Shown in pieces: positions 1-14,145 of a stretch of DNA of 64,000 nt. Source of the DNA: Syngnathus acus (lineage: Eukaryota; Chordata; Actinopteri; Syngnathiformes; Syngnathidae). A program made the translations under genes and the position numbers. Each line of letters starts with the position of its first letter. Position 1 is the stretch's first letter. The stretch lies in assembly GCF_901709675.1 (NCBI RefSeq), contig NC_051101.1:6408501-6472500 (forward strand), written 5' to 3'. Below the pieces are notes generated by a model. The model made no database searches and had not been told where the DNA came from. It saw only the letters and a list, made by a program, of their open reading frames with translations.

Positions 1-2329
1 TTTGAACGCTATCACAGGTGAAGAGTCGTACACAAAGGGTGGTAAAGCCATAAAATTAGGGGTAGCTGTTTGACTTCAGACAGATCGCTATTTGTATGAG
101 GTAGAGTTGAAGGCTGTGCACTGAAGAAGCTGATAAGAGGAGCTCATCTTTCTTAGACCACTGATAGTTGCAAATACTTTTTAAAGGTGATGTGGATATT
201 GCGAGCAACAGTTTTTTTTTTCCCAACCAATATTGAACTAAATTCAAAGGGGATGTAATATAACTAAGAAAAATCAGATTCAAGGCATATACCATGTCAT
301 ATGATATTTTTACAACCAGTAAGAAGCCATGCAGTAAATGCGAAGGTATTTGGGGAAGTGGAGTCAACTAATCTTGAACAACAATTTTTTTCTGATCGTG
401 CATAAAACATAATTTAAAGGCTACTGATGCAGATAAGGGCCTATGTTTTAATGTTGCTGTTGTGGGGAAGAAAACATTATCATTAAAAAACATCGCAACA
501 TCTGCTTCAAATGTTCTTAAAAAAAAAAAAAGGCCCTGCCTTCTTATGCAATATGACGGTGACACACCAGCCATAAACTACTGTCTGCTTATTCCATGGC
601 TGTAAAAGAAGGTGTGTTTCCTTTGCCTGGTTTACAGCAGCTCCTCTTTAGTTCATCTTTTGACTTTATTCCTGTGGCTGAAAAAGAATCAATTGCAAAT
701 GTATGGGAAGAAAAGGCCACTTTGCTTTCCATGGACCGTGTTAATTGTGCTGTTAAAATGATGTATGAGCTTTTCCAGTCAGCAACATAATCCTGTATAG
801 GCCATCACGAATACCCTTAAAACATTGGTTTCTCTCGAGGTCCGGGTGTAAATCTTACATTTACAACATAAAACACCTTCAATAAAACTAGACTCCATAA
901 TTTTAATATCCCCCCGACACTATCATTTGAATCGTAACCATCAAATATTCTGCTCCATCTTCTGAAGGACTTTTCCAACATCTCCAACTTGGCAACATGT
1001 GCTTTGGCTTCAATTACACAAAGGAGAGAATGTGAGTCACCCGTTATTGGACGTGACAAAAAGGCAGCTCACTCTCTTTCTTAGTCAGCTCCCGTCTCAG
1101 AGGGGAACATCTCCAAGAGCAACAAAAATGCACATAGCTATATTACAGCATTAACACAACATCACAGTGCCACAAACCTCTTAGTATTGTATAAAAAGCC
1201 TGTGTAAATATCCCTAGACAGCCCCACAAATGGAGAACATGACTTCCTCCTTGAAAGATGAAGGTTTGGAGAATGTAGAGCACACAGGCGGTGTGATTTT
1301 ACAACAACAAAGCGCAGACATTTCAGTCCCTTGGATCATGCTTCAAAGACGTTAAACACTTGCAGAGAGAAATTCTTTGGATTCACGGTCATTTGGAAAA
1401 GTCGGAATTAGGGAGGAAGGAAGTTGAGGAGGAGAACGACTGCAGAGAAGAAGAACAAGGAGCCCAATACTCAAAACAGTCAGACTTTCAAATAGAGCGA
1501 ACCTGTAAAAATGTCACTTCTGTAATGTTCACACTGCTACAAAACAAAGTTTATTTTTTTACGTTGAAAACGCTCTAGTGTAAATGGTCCCTCGGTCTGA
1601 TAACATAATTTGAGTCGATCTCCCTTGCCCTGTCATCCTGGTTTCTTCCTGTCCCATAAGAAGCCCACATATACATACACTGTTGCCATTTGAAATAAAA
1701 ATAATCCAATCTAAATCACGGGGGTCATGTGACTCTGAATGACCCAGTATGAGAGGCATGTGCTGACTTAGCTGCTAAAAAGGGCCATCCTGTGCCAGAA
1801 ATCCACTCTGTGTCTCATCAGGTGGCTCAGTCCACTTACTGAAACCTCTGGCAGGATGTTTCGGGCCTGCTGGATTAATGGTACTGGCATCAACATCTAA
1901 GGGCCAGGACACAATATAATACGAAATAATAAACTCCCCCCAGGAAAGTGAGAGCCAACCATGTGGGTTAAGGGGGCTTTTGTCATGAAATTAATGACAG
2001 ACCAACTTGACAACAGTATGTGCTGTTCTGACGTGCGGGCGTCTTTTTGTATTATGATTAATTCAGTGGAAAAAATTGTGATAAATATTTTCTGTTTAAT
2101 CAAACACGATAGAAGAGTGGCGAGGAAATTTCCCTCATAGTCTAAATATTTGTTTGAATCTCGACTGAAGGCGTCACTGAAGAAAAAAAGTTCTGAATTT
2201 ATTTAATTCAAATATTTACATCTCTTGCAAATGATTCAAATGTGTTATACTGACATTTTATTGGTTTTGTTTTAGGAAAAAGGGGTAAAAATACATCAGT
2301 TTAGCTTACATCAACTCAAATTAGGAACT
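1..2329. other. Non-coding flank, no gene recognised
   Basis: Open reading frames here are all short (about 110 codons or less), overlap one another on both strands and match no family I know. There is no splice-bounded exon series. It contains a few A or T runs, for example near 518-532. It could be distal regulatory DNA of osr2, or intergenic DNA between osr2 and its left neighbour (stk3 in human), but nothing in the sequence proves either. Confidence 0.5.
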
Positions 2330-2507
2330 GTTCCCCCTGTGAGTTTGCATGTTGTCTCTGGGCTGGCATTAGATTTTATTTTTTTTGCCTTCACTGGTTC
2401 CTCCCACATTGCAAAAACATGCATCTTCGGTTTAATAGAAGACTCTAAATTGTCCATAAATGCAAATTTAAGTGTGAATGGTTGTTTGACTATCTGTGAA
2501 AAATTAA
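2330..2507 (+). repeat. Degenerate internal fragment of a teleost SINE-like repeat
   Basis: The stretch carries the same ordered landmarks as the fuller copies at 16,385 and 59,769: a 'gagtttgcatgtt' block, then 'cctcccacattgcaaaaac', then 'gactctaaattgtcc', then 'gtgtgaatggttgtttg'. The tRNA-like head and the GGAT tail are missing, so this is a truncated old copy. Confidence 0.7.
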
Positions 2508-3430
2508 ATACTACTGTGTCCAACAAAATTTCATTGATTTACAAAACACATGATGGAAAAACAGATTGAATTTTCATGATTTGTTTGGATGGAATTTGGT
2601 TTCTGAGATAAAATCATCATCAAGCAAATTATTTTTTGAGTGGCTGTCACTTTATGCAAATACACAAAATTGCAGCAGGGAATTTATTTTATTCCACATC
2701 CCATGCCTTCCACTTTTTAGCTAAGCGTCTTTTCAACTTTTTATTCCTCCATGTTTAACTGCATGCAGGATGGTAGATGGATCAAATAAAAGCTACGTAT
2801 CAAGTGAGGCATGTTTCACATTCCCCCTCACTAGTTACAAATGGCCATCGAGCCTACGCTTATTACAAGTTAACTGAAACCTTGTTTGGAAATGCCAAGT
2901 TCAACCTTTCCAGCTATGTTATCCTAATTAGCCTTGCAATGAATCCCTTTAAATATGGGGCTTGGAGTAGCTGACCCAAAGAGCTACTTGAATTCCCTGT
3001 GGGACACCCACATTCAGAGCCTGGGAATGACAGAATGGAACTAAAAGGGGGTTATGCTGCTGAAGATGGGAAGTGGTAAATTATTCACATCTATATCGGA
3101 TATATTTGGCCATCATTTCGTGTCACCACAGTAAGAGTGGACAATAAAATCAGTCTGACCAACACTTCCAATTCTCATATCTCATCTCATCTCGAATTGT
3201 GTCACGAGTAGTTGTATATCTATTTTTCTCTTCATGTACCCATCCACCCATTTTCGATAGCACTTTGCCTCTTTGAGCTGGAAACTTTCCCACCTCAGCT
3301 CATAAAGCCATCTTTGCTGTTGACCAGTATAACCAGACAAGAGGGTGCAACAAAACTGGATACAAGGGCGTGTAGATAAATCAGTTCAATTTGTGATGAT
3401 ATTGTAATTTGTGAAAAAATATCGATTTTT

Positions 3431-3435
<5 letters not shown>

Positions 3436-3507
<72 letters not shown>
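3436..3507. repeat. (GA)n microsatellite, 72 bp
   Basis: An uninterrupted run of 36 GA dinucleotides. It creates a spurious minus-strand open frame with a Ser-Leu repeat (3295-3564), which is not a gene. Confidence 0.98.
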
Positions 3508-3509
<2 letters not shown>

Positions 3510-6500
3510 ACAGATGGCTGATTATAATCATCAGAACAAGATGCAGCATCTGGAATGCAGTCATGCAGTAATTTTGTTCTTTTTCAAATAAAAACGAAAG
3601 CCGATTGTACTGGACACATTCACTTGATTATAGTCCAAGCAAGAGATGCTATTTGATTTCTTCTTACGGTGATGAACTATGTTGGTTGAGAAAAAAAGAA
3701 AATGGAAAGTAATTAGACAATAAAAAGGGAGGAATATCTTCAAATAAAGTGAATCTATGAAATTGAAATATACAAAGGACATTGAAGTCCAACTGCTGAG
3801 CTTTTTAAAATTAGGACAACATTTCTGGGAAACGTACATTTCTGTATGCCTCTGGTCACACAAATCACTCTCCCTCATTGAATTCAACCAATGTCAGCAT
3901 TTGACAAGAGAGATCTAAGTAGAGCAAACCTCAAATGATGAATGTCGCATGTGTTTTACTTCTTTTTTTGTCATTTGCGGCTGGTATTCTGATGCTTTTT
4001 TCCAAAGAAGGGATCAGCTCCTCTCGCGTGAGGCCTTTGTCATTAGGTCAGAACCGTCTTCTTACTTTTACGTTTTGGTATGAGTGGTTAACCTATTATT
4101 ATCCTTTGAAAAGAATGTTATAATGAGGAGAATTATAGCCCTATTTTAAAGAAAATGTCAGGTAAAAGCTGATGATGTGACAGAGATTTCAGAAATAATA
4201 ATGTTTTTTGACTGTTATGGTGTACTTCTTCTCACCATTGAGTGAGACCAGAAGCTTCCCGAGAATAGGCGATGCATATAGACTATGAGTTATGAAGGCT
4301 GCCTCAATGGCGGGAACAAATTCCAGCAGCAATCCTGAGCTCTCTGATGTGAATTATAACATGGAGTTACATTGGAGTAGTTATGGCAATTTCCCTACTG
4401 TGGTTTCACAGCTTCCAAAAACACAAGCAGACAGTGTCATTACCGCACTTTAAGGCAGCCTTGTCGAACACCACAGCTTCCCTTTTCACTGCATTTCCAC
4501 TACAAATACACAGATCACTGCACAAGGTTAAGAAAGCAGGGCCTGTGTATTTTGGCAGTTGGAAAATATTCTGAAGCAGCAACAAATCTGCTATATTTAG
4601 GCTTTGATAGCTGAGGGAGCAGCAGGAACCAAGGCCGATGTCAGTAGGAAGGAAGGACAAAGTAGCTCCAGCTTGCAAAGGTGATGCGAGAGATGCAAAC
4701 CATATGCTTGCAGTAATGCTCTTGTGAATGAATGAGAATGTTCCACCAACTCTAGAGTTTGGTGTCAGAAAACCACATTGAGAATGAACATGGTAAAAAT
4801 CATCATTGATATTCCAGCTGAAGGAGTTTTGCCCATTTGCCAAAAAGTGACAAAAATGACAGTAACGTCTCACTTTCCAGAACATCGCTAGGCTGTCCAG
4901 CAGATTTACAGCCCAGCAGTGAAGCAGCAGCTGGCCGTGCAACACGGGAGGGAAGCTAATCTTGTTTACATTCAATCTGCTATTTCCTTCCCTCTGAAGC
5001 CTTGAAAGAGCAAAGTCATGTAATACTTTATTGAAATTGTTGCAGAAATGGGCCTACTGGCAGCATGCAGCGAGAAGGGTTTTGCGGCCTGGCCAAGACT
5101 GCCTGTAGCAAAACGCAACAGATACACCCGATATTCTGAACATGCCGTCTTCTCGAATAACAATAACGCTAAACCGCAAACTCCAGGAGAAACCAAGGAA
5201 GCTTACTTTCTCTGTCCAACTGGATTCAAGCATGTGTTGAATATGATGAAATGTAACATTTACTTATGCGTGCCTGTCAATGTCTGCATTTACATTGATA
5301 TTCAAGGTAAAGAATTTAGAACAGCAGCATTTTTTTGCCCAGTTAGTCCATACCTCGGAGTAAAAATATATTAATTTGCTGTCATGGTGATTTGCTGCAC
5401 TTGATGCTGGGAAGCATGTTGGCCGCGATTGAACTATTTTTGAAACGGTCATTGAAAGTTATACTTTGTGTTGATCCCAAGCTGATGTTCAGATCAAAAC
5501 AAGTTTCTTCATCTCCCTAATTCTGGGAATAGTAATGCCTGGGGGCTTGGATATGTTAAAGCAAGATTTTTGCTACGCTTGCTAATAGACACGTTTTTTT
5601 TTTTTCTTTTTTTCTGGTAAATAGAAAAAGAAAAAAGTTCGGCCAAACATTAACACCTATGGAAGAAAAGTTGTCAAAATGAAGTACAACGAAGGCCAAT
5701 TACTTTGTTTTGGATTGGATCAATGGTAATTACTCAAGATAATAGCACAAGGAAGGAATATATGGAAAATCAGAAGAAAATGAGTCTTTTGACTTCAATC
5801 TGTTCATTCTAATAGTCCTGTTGAAGAACACATGAAATACTTTCATTAGAAAAATCTCCCATTTGTATTTCATAGTTAATCCAGAGTAGTGACTTAGGCA
5901 AAGCCAGTCAAAGGTTTGCACACCAATCAAATAAATATGAGAAATGCGCCTTTGATTGCAACTCACCCTCTGTCTTAATTTTCACTACGTCTTCATCCCT
6001 ACAATTTTGCTTTTGAAGTCAGGATTGTCTGACTGTATGTCAAACCAAGTTTATTTATACTACATCCATTACCCCCCAAAAAATCTCAAAGGACTCCACA
6101 CGCTCACAATTCACAGAAATCTGTTTGTGTGTTGCTGTAGACCTTCCTGGTCTCTCTTGTGTTTGTAACGTAGAGCCCTCTGCTACAACAAAGACTACTT
6201 TATCATAATTTATTTTGACAATTTGTTTAATTTGTGCACATGAACATATGGAGACACACACACACACACTCACAGACTTTTTTCCACTCCATGTAAACAA
6301 GACAGTTGTTTCATATTGATATACAGAATTTCAGAGTTTTCAGGTGTTAAAAGCACATGTGCAATAATCTGCCTCTCAGAGTAAGTAGTTGAGAGGCTAC
6401 CACATTCCATGTAACAACACCTCTGGCTGTAATGATCTCCTTCCATCAGGGACGTTCAAGAGAACACAAATAGGCAAGGGAAAACATTGAACAGGCCTTG

Positions 6501-9500
6501 TTTGAGGGTCATCACAGCGCCCTTGTTTGAAACAAGATCCAAAGCCCAAGGATTATATCAACCCGGCCCAGGTCATCAACACCTAACATCACAATCCCCT
6601 CTTACAGTACCTACGTAAAGTGGGGAAAAAAAACATAGGCTGAGTCGTTTAACCATTTAAAAATCTCATGACAACAAATATGGTTTTTCCATTCAACAAA
6701 TCCATAATTGGTGGTACCGTGCCGGGAAAAAAAATGTCATCCAGATGTTTTTTTAACTTCCAAGTATTCCACCTCACCAAAAATATATGATTTCTTTTCA
6801 TGAATGTCATCATCCTAAAGACTGCAGCATTAGCGACACCAGAACAAGCTGCCCTTCCTGGCCACCTGACCCAAGTACGTCACTTGCACTTATACGTCGC
6901 CCTTATGAACTCATACTTGGCAAAAGTTGCTGTTAAGAGGTACCACAACCAGCCAAGTGCCTGAGCAAAGCCTGGATACACTACAGTGACAACCATGTTT
7001 TTGAATGGACCGACATGACATGTATTATAACCCCCCGATTCACCCAAAACGTGGTCAGAGATTTTATTATAGGAAGGAAGCCGTTGCCTCAGTCATACTG
7101 AGAGAAAAACACAAAGGCCACTGCCGTATTCACCTCGCATCAAGTTCCGAAGCAGCTGTGGCTTAGCCGTAAACGAAAACTCTGGTTATGAGAACACCTC
7201 CCTCAGGTGCCATATGGTCTTTGATTTTCCCGAGACTTCTCGTTTTTTGCCCAAAATCCTTTCCCACTATTCATGGAAGTTTTATGTTTATGTACTTCAG
7301 CTGCAATGATGGCAGAGCAATGATGCCAACTGCAGCCACGGGATTTACCACGTTTAAATGTGATGAAAAAAAAAACGGTGAAGAGTTCAGATCTTAGTGA
7401 CAGTCCCGAGTCAGTTCCCTTGGAAAAAGTGGGATTTTCACTAACAAATGAGATCAAAATACAACAGAAGAGTGTGTTCCCTTTACGGAAACCAACTCTC
7501 AGACCAAAGCTGTGCAATCACCACATTAAAGAGCTCCCATTCTTCAGACAACCACTGGTATGCAGTGTGAATGCCAAGCTAGTGTTTTTCATTAGATTTC
7601 TCAGTTTTTTTTCATGTTGATCTGGCAAATTAACTTACAACAGGCTGAACACAAGATGCAGCTTGGAAAAGAGCATTGCAGCAAATTGCTTTTATCAAAA
7701 ACATTCACTAGAGCTGTTTACTTTGGGTGATCTAATAAAAAAAAAAAAGCTCATGCTGAGAGTGTTTCAGTGAGTTCATGTGGATAAAAGACCACAGTAA
7801 AGCTCAATACAAGTGCCTAAACCACATGAAGAGGGTACACATTTTATCTTCATCACGGCCATTTGTTTATCACTTATTGCTTGTATCTTTGCGAGACAGT
7901 TCCCGATGCAAGCTCAAACATTGGCTTTTGATTGCTCAAATATTGTGGCAATCTTTAATGAAGCACATAAAAATTGTAAATCATTTCATCTGTGAATATG
8001 TGCTGAATGGTCCTTTCAAAGCCAAGCACAATAGTTTGGTGTATACTTCAGCACATGATTTGGGTTAGGAAGAAACTATGTGTAAGTAAACTGAAATGAA
8101 ATAGTATGACGGCCATAAAGAATTTCAATGACGCAGTACATCCTTAGTTTGTTGTTCAACGCAACAATTGTGGAATTTTCAAAAAAATTATCAATTTGGT
8201 GAAAATTATGGATAAGGATTTTTGGCATATACTGAATCATTTGACACATCATTTAATGACAGAGCCGCTAACAAAATACTATCAGGTCTTTCTCTCATCC
8301 CTCATAGTCTCAAAATCAATATTCACAATGAGCACTTGCATACAAAATATTATGCAAAAAATAAATTATTGTATTAATTCCTGAGATTTTTTTCAAACCA
8401 TTTCTGTGGTACTGTGTTTGCCCAGGGATTGAATAGTTTAATGTACTATTTCAAGCACTGCATTAAAACCTTAACACTATTCCTATGGCCCCAGTTTGCT
8501 CCCAGTGGTTCGCACTAGCTCAATATCAACCAACTCGGGTTCTAGCAGGTCACATTTTTATCGGATCTCCTTAAATCACTAAGTTATCTGCAAAAATCGA
8601 TACGGATCCAAAAATGTGTGGCAAGGTGAGCAATGGGTCACTGTAGACCATGGACCACCCAGTTAGCGAAACCGGCGGCGGGCCAAGTAAGTTTAAAATC
8701 ATTTGGCTGTTTCATTTTGAATGACTTTTTTTCTGAGCCAAACTCGTACAAAGATATCACTACAGTATGTGGGCTCCCAAGGGTTATGTGATTTTCTCAG
8801 TGGCGAGGTTAAAGGTCAAAATCAGCAATAAACTCACGGTCGCAATGACCTTAACATAAGAGGAAGCTTAACAATCTTTTCACAAGTTTTCGCTAATTTC
8901 TTAGAGTACAGGGATCATCAAACAATTGGTTACTGGTGTTCACAGGAAGCTAAAATCTTTTGGGCCCCCCACTGAGGAAAATAGTCATTATACAAGAGCA
9001 CATTTACAATGTATTCAGCCTTTTGTTTTAAAAGTTTAATTCAGTCACAAGAGGCCATTAAAAAGGGAAAAAAGATCATTTGTCACAATCCCTTGGGGAG
9101 ACCTTCTTTTTTATGTTGACTTTTCAATAGTCGAAGGCCCAAAGGAGTCAAACTTACCGTCAAATGGCCCGCCGGACCAGATTTAGCCAGTTTCGCATGA
9201 CCTCCCTTGTCTCAAAGTATATTCCCAGCTTCCATCTCCCTGGTGATTTTCTTCATAAATGCAGATAGCACAGGCTCCTTAAGGTTAATTTGAGGACAAA
9301 GGCTGTCTCATCCTATGTGTACAGTAAAAACATTCATTTCTCATTTTTGAGACATGAAGCATTAGATACACAAGTATCGTGGCATCAACGGATACCGTCA
9401 CAGGGAGCCTGTGTAGCACGTGGCGTACGTTAAAATGGATCGGAGAAGATGATGAATGAGAGTATATTGTGAGGATTATGCAAAGTTTGTTTTCCCTCCC

Positions 9501-11265
9501 GGTGTGACAAAGATGCGTGGAAGATTGGAAGGCATTCCCATTAAAGGATGAGCAAGGTAGCAAGCTCGCCAAGCGTTCCAATGAGAATGTGCACTTCATT
9601 AGTGGGGAAAAGGCTTGGGACAACCATGTTGGGCCAAGTACTTGGAGACTCTGGAACAGCTAATAAAAGTCCAAGCCAAGAGTCATACGAGTACACTTGA
9701 ACTAGCACCAGTGAGTGAGTGAGGCAACCTAGCTCTCATCAGAAAAATGACTCGAGGTATTTAAAGACTGAAATAATATTCTGATACTCAATTTTTTTGT
9801 GTGTATGCAAAATAAGCGTTGAATGTATTTTGTGCGCTTTTTTTTGGGGTGGGAGTTGCGGGGTAGCGGTCGGGGCAGGTGGTGGAGTGCAGTGCTGGTG
9901 AACGTTTTTAAAGGCCTCCCAGCATAATAATGAATTTTCTACAAAAACGTCCTCAGGGCCCGAGAAGTCTCTTGACTCCACGATATCTGAATATCCAGAT
10001 CCCAGCCTTTGCAGCTGGGCTGGAACTGCTCTGGTTGACTTACACTACAACACTGTGGGGTGGGACCTAAAGGGCAGAGGGTCAACACAACTTCAGCAGC
10101 CACCCAGCTGTTTCAGCTCAGGGAGTGCGCATGAAACAATCCCTATACAAATATATACTACAATATACTAACTCAATGAGCTAAGTAAAGTGAATTTCAA
10201 GTTGCGATACCACAAAGACCCAACTAAGAAAATAATTGTAAGGGGGAGAAATGACAGCACGGGCCAAACAATGCAAACTAGCTGGCATAAAAACACAAGT
10301 GATTATATTTGGCAACAAAGTAAAACACAAAACACCTTTTAAAAATGGTACTCTTGTATTCTTAAATAAACTGAAACCAAGGACATGCAGTCCTGGAATG
10401 AACATGATGCAACCAATGTTACTGTGCTCCGCTAACCCCAGAAAGACACATCTCGTGGCCAAATCAGGAGAAGTTGGAGGGCAGTCCACAAGGGAGTCCC
10501 CAAAGCTGCAGCCCACGAGCCTAAAGGAAGAGGTGGCTGAGCCAGTCCCAGAACTATTTAAAAAACAAATGACAGCCAGATGATAAAGATTTGCAGTATC
10601 GGCAATATATTCATTGTCCCTGGCTCTTAGTACCCATAGATCCATAATTGTACCGTGACATACACATGGGAACATGACAAATTTAAAGGTCAAAGGTTAA
10701 AGGTATGATCCCAACTGACTGTTGATTGGAATTCTTGCACATCTGTAATTGACACCATTATGATTGGTAGAAATAGGCTGTTGTGACTTTTTCCCCAAAC
10801 TCCGTCATTACGTGGCTCGGGTCAGGGTCTTATGTAAACCACTTGTTGATAACCTGTTGGTAGTCTCAAGTGGGTGACTGTAATGGGAACATTTATTTCA
10901 TAGATATCATTAATTGAACTACTTCTTCTAAATATTCCTAAATTTTCTGACTCGTATCCTTCATTGCATTTCCGTGATGACTTCGGTGTACTCACAGATC
11001 AGTTGAGTTTCATTTTGTTTTCTTTCACTCTTGAACGCCTTGGGTTTGTTTCCTGCTCGTTGCGCGTGGAGCCACCACCGGCGCTTGGGTGCACGCCGTA
11101 ATTGGCATACGTGGCTGCTTTCCGACCATGGTTTGACAGTCTATCATTCCTGCGTTTGTTCGTTTGTTGAAATTTACTTTCTGATTGTCATGTCAATACA
11201 ACACATAATAAGGTTCCAATAATGTAGCAAATTCACTTGATCACACACCGTCGATATCAGCCAAG
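3508..11265. other. Non-coding region upstream of osr2, no gene recognised
   Basis: About 7.8 kb without a recognisable gene. The longest frames (4406-4975 minus, 189 codons; 10181-10693 minus, 170 codons) have no known domain, no plausible splice context and no coding-like composition compared with the real exons in this window. A short CA run lies at 6253-6268. Some may be osr2 regulatory DNA; this needs cross-species conservation to decide. Confidence 0.5.
6253..6268. repeat. (CA)n microsatellite, short
   Basis: A run of about eight CA dinucleotides. Confidence 0.85.
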
Positions 11266-11286
11266 GTAAAAAAAAAAAAAAAAAAA
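11266..11286. repeat. Poly(A) run
   Basis: About 20 consecutive A residues following 'caaggt'. It could be a homopolymer or the tail of an old retroposed copy; no recognisable retroposon body precedes it. Confidence 0.85.
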
Positions 11287-11711
11287 ACGCTTCCGCGGCG
11301 TTATTTATACAATTACCCGTATCCATAGCAACCAAGTCTAACGCGTTACTAAACATTCATCAGACTTATTAAACCTAAAAGAAATATAGTAGATCGGATC
11401 CAGAGAAGTTGATTTTTCCATTTCTGAGAAAGTACTACACTATTTTTAAATTAAATACTATTTTACTGTAATTAATCATGTTCACCACATTGCCAATATA
11501 GGCTGGACAAGAGTTTGCAGTCACTGAAGAGATCCACAGCCTAATTCCGAATACTTTCTAAGGCATGTCCATCTCTTTCCATGGACTTCCTCCAACCCTT
11601 ATTAATTAATAAACAAATCCAAACAATTTTTGTACATTATTTATACAACTTACAGCTGGTTCAAACTTTAAAATTTCAAAATATGATCATATTTGATGTT
11701 TTTAATTTAGT

Positions 11712-11792
11712 CTATTTTAGGTCTATACCGTGACCAATTTTAGACGTCTAAATTAGGTCTATACAGGACCAGACGTCTAATAGACGTCTATG
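11712..11792. repeat. Palindrome-bearing short tandem repeat (TAGACGTCTA)
   Basis: The ten-base perfect palindrome TAGACGTCTA occurs at 11,741-11,750 and 11,781-11,790, with a nine-base version at 11,771-11,779. The word GGTCTATAC occurs at 11,720-11,728 and again at 11,756-11,764. Together these make two imperfect units of about 36-40 bp. The function is unknown. It could be the subterminal part of a DNA transposon. Confidence 0.75.
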
Positions 11793-14145
11793 GCTGACAG
11801 GGAATGCACTCTGATACAAAAGGATATGTGACCACAAAGAACTGTATCTTTTGTAATGGCATAACTTATAGGAGCCGTGAGATAAACACAAAGAACTCAT
11901 GCGTCTGGTTGTCCGGGTTTACAGCTTTCCGACCTGTCCATCCAGTGGAACCTCTTGTGACTCATGTCATGCTGTCTGCCTTCTTACTGGGGTCAGAAAC
12001 AGTTTGCATTTGTTCACAGCCCAATTAAAACTACTTGCAGCACGCAAGACTGCATTGTTAGTTCGAGCACTCATGGAGAAGCAGGGAGCTCTTTCAAGAT
12101 AAATAGCTTTACAATGTTGGAGGGTCTCATTACAATGGCACAGCGTTAAATAACGAGCGTGGCCATTCTTACTCTTTGTAAGACCATGTTTCCATGCTGT
12201 TTGGCTGACTTTATATATGATGATTTGCCTCCGTCGAAATGTAAGACTCAATAAGAGTGCACTGGTGTTTCAGGAAGGCATTCTGAAAGAGACAATTGAA
12301 ACACAATTGGAAATGGATACTTTGAGATGTCATTGTATAAAACACACATAAAATGACTTAATCATGTAATTGCCAAGCTGTCACAATTGTACTTAATTGA
12401 TTTCTCCCCATATTGCCAACATTTTCTTCTCTTTGTGTAAACAAAGTCACTGGACAGTGGCAAAATAACACTGGAATTAGACCACTGCAAAAGCACTCAG
12501 CACATTTGAAGCCAAAACCAACTTTGGAATGTCAAATCATGTTATTGCATGACAGGGTAATAAAGAAGAATTGTTTTAAAACATGAAGGGGATAATCACT
12601 TCAGTTGAGTCAGCATGAAACAACAGCAGCGATTTTGGTGGCCTTATGCAGTATCACATCTTGAAGTCGATTTTTTGTCTTGTGTACAAGAGTTGCAACA
12701 ATGTTAGCCTTTTATGTTGCAGAGATGAAATGAAAGAGTCCAGATGGTAAAAATGACAGAGATCAACAGACATCCAGTGTTGCAATCGTAAATAAAAAGC
12801 TGGTCCCTTTTGGTTGCAGGGCTGCGGTTGGTGCACTAATAAAGAGCATTTGTATCAACTTCATCTTTGCAGTATGGTGTTTTTTTGACACCATATGTTT
12901 GCCTTGCTGTACACAAACACCACCAACTGAAAATTCCAATAACAGCTAAATAAAAAAACATAAGAAATGCGTGAGGACTATTGAACTTCTGAATATCGAG
13001 CTTACTTGTCAGGAATTTATTCATTTTCTTTATCGGTTTTGTCTCACAATTCCAAAACATATCGTACACGCAAAACGCTGAGTATCAAAAAAAGGAGACC
13101 TAAAGTAGGCTAACTATTCTGTGGACACTTCGAAATAGTTTGCCATCTTCCAACTTGATGCTTGTTATCAAGTGAGTTGAGTTCAATTTGTTCAATTATA
13201 TGTACCAAGTAAACTGCTATCAAGTCAATTGCAATCAATTAAAGCCAGCTATACCTTTATGAACATTGACACCATTTGATGAAAGGAAAAAAATATTTAT
13301 ACTTTTATAGTATTCTTAACAGGTCCAACAGCAGTGGAAAGAGTCCACGGGCCTTTGGCGTGTCTAGTATGAACATCCCTAACACTGAATCACCTTCCTC
13401 CACTTCAAATCCAAATATTCTTCCAGCACATGTGAAATTAATGTTACATCATTTCTACGGAATTCTCACTTGTGCTGTCAAATCTGGAGCATATTGCCAA
13501 AAGTATTTCCTTTTTAGTGCTCTCATAACAGAGATAAAACCCACACGGTTTATGAAAAGAAACTCAAATATTGGCAAGATAGTGCAAGGAAATGATATGA
13601 CACACATTTGCACATTTTGAAGGTGTTTAAGATTTCCCTTTTTTTAGTGTATCATTTTGAATGATGTAGTTCCAGTTTCTCCTTCATAGTAAATTGTTTC
13701 CTGACAATAAATTGATATCCAAATGGCAGAGGCATACTGTAGACCGAGAATCAGGAAATGTAGTATTGGCTATGAAGGGGCCTCCACCAACTTGAGACAC
13801 ACTTTTAGGTGTTTAATATAATACAGTAATAGTGTTCATCTACCACTAACACTTTGGCTAAGATTATGTACTTTGCAGATCAACCCCGGGGTCTCTTAAA
13901 CATTCATAGAACATAACCACTTACACAATCCATGTGACGCACACCACTCATGCAGAAAAAGCTTTTTGTTTCCATGGCAGGTACCTTCAAGGCTTTCTGA
14001 AATATCAATTCCACAGAAAAGTGGCATGATTTGTCGATGATTTGTGTTTTCATTCCATCTCTCTCAGTCAAGATAAAAGATGGCTGTGGAAACCAGCACA
14101 ATACAGTTAACGCCTTATTACAAATTCCAGTGACTTATTTCCATC
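11793..14145. other. Non-coding stretch, nothing recognised
   Basis: AT-rich sequence with only short unrelated open frames on both strands (up to 114 codons). I see no exon, RNA gene or clear repeat. Confidence 0.5.

Noticed and set aside
3238-3275. 'cccatccacccattttcgat' resembling the inverse of the SINE tail
   Set aside because: Too short and diverged, and no adjoining SINE body was found.
3295-3564. Frame with a Ser-Leu repeat
   Set aside because: It is only the translation of the GA microsatellite.
4406-4975. 189-codon minus-strand open frame, the longest in the window
   Set aside because: No recognisable domain, Cys/Leu/Ser-rich random-looking composition, a competing frame on the other strand, and no splice or promoter context. 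Cross-species conservation of the frame would be needed to revive it.
10181-10693. Overlapping 170-codon minus-strand and 110-codon plus-strand frames
   Set aside because: Neither matches a known family. Overlapping antisense frames of this size are expected by chance in a local stop-poor patch.
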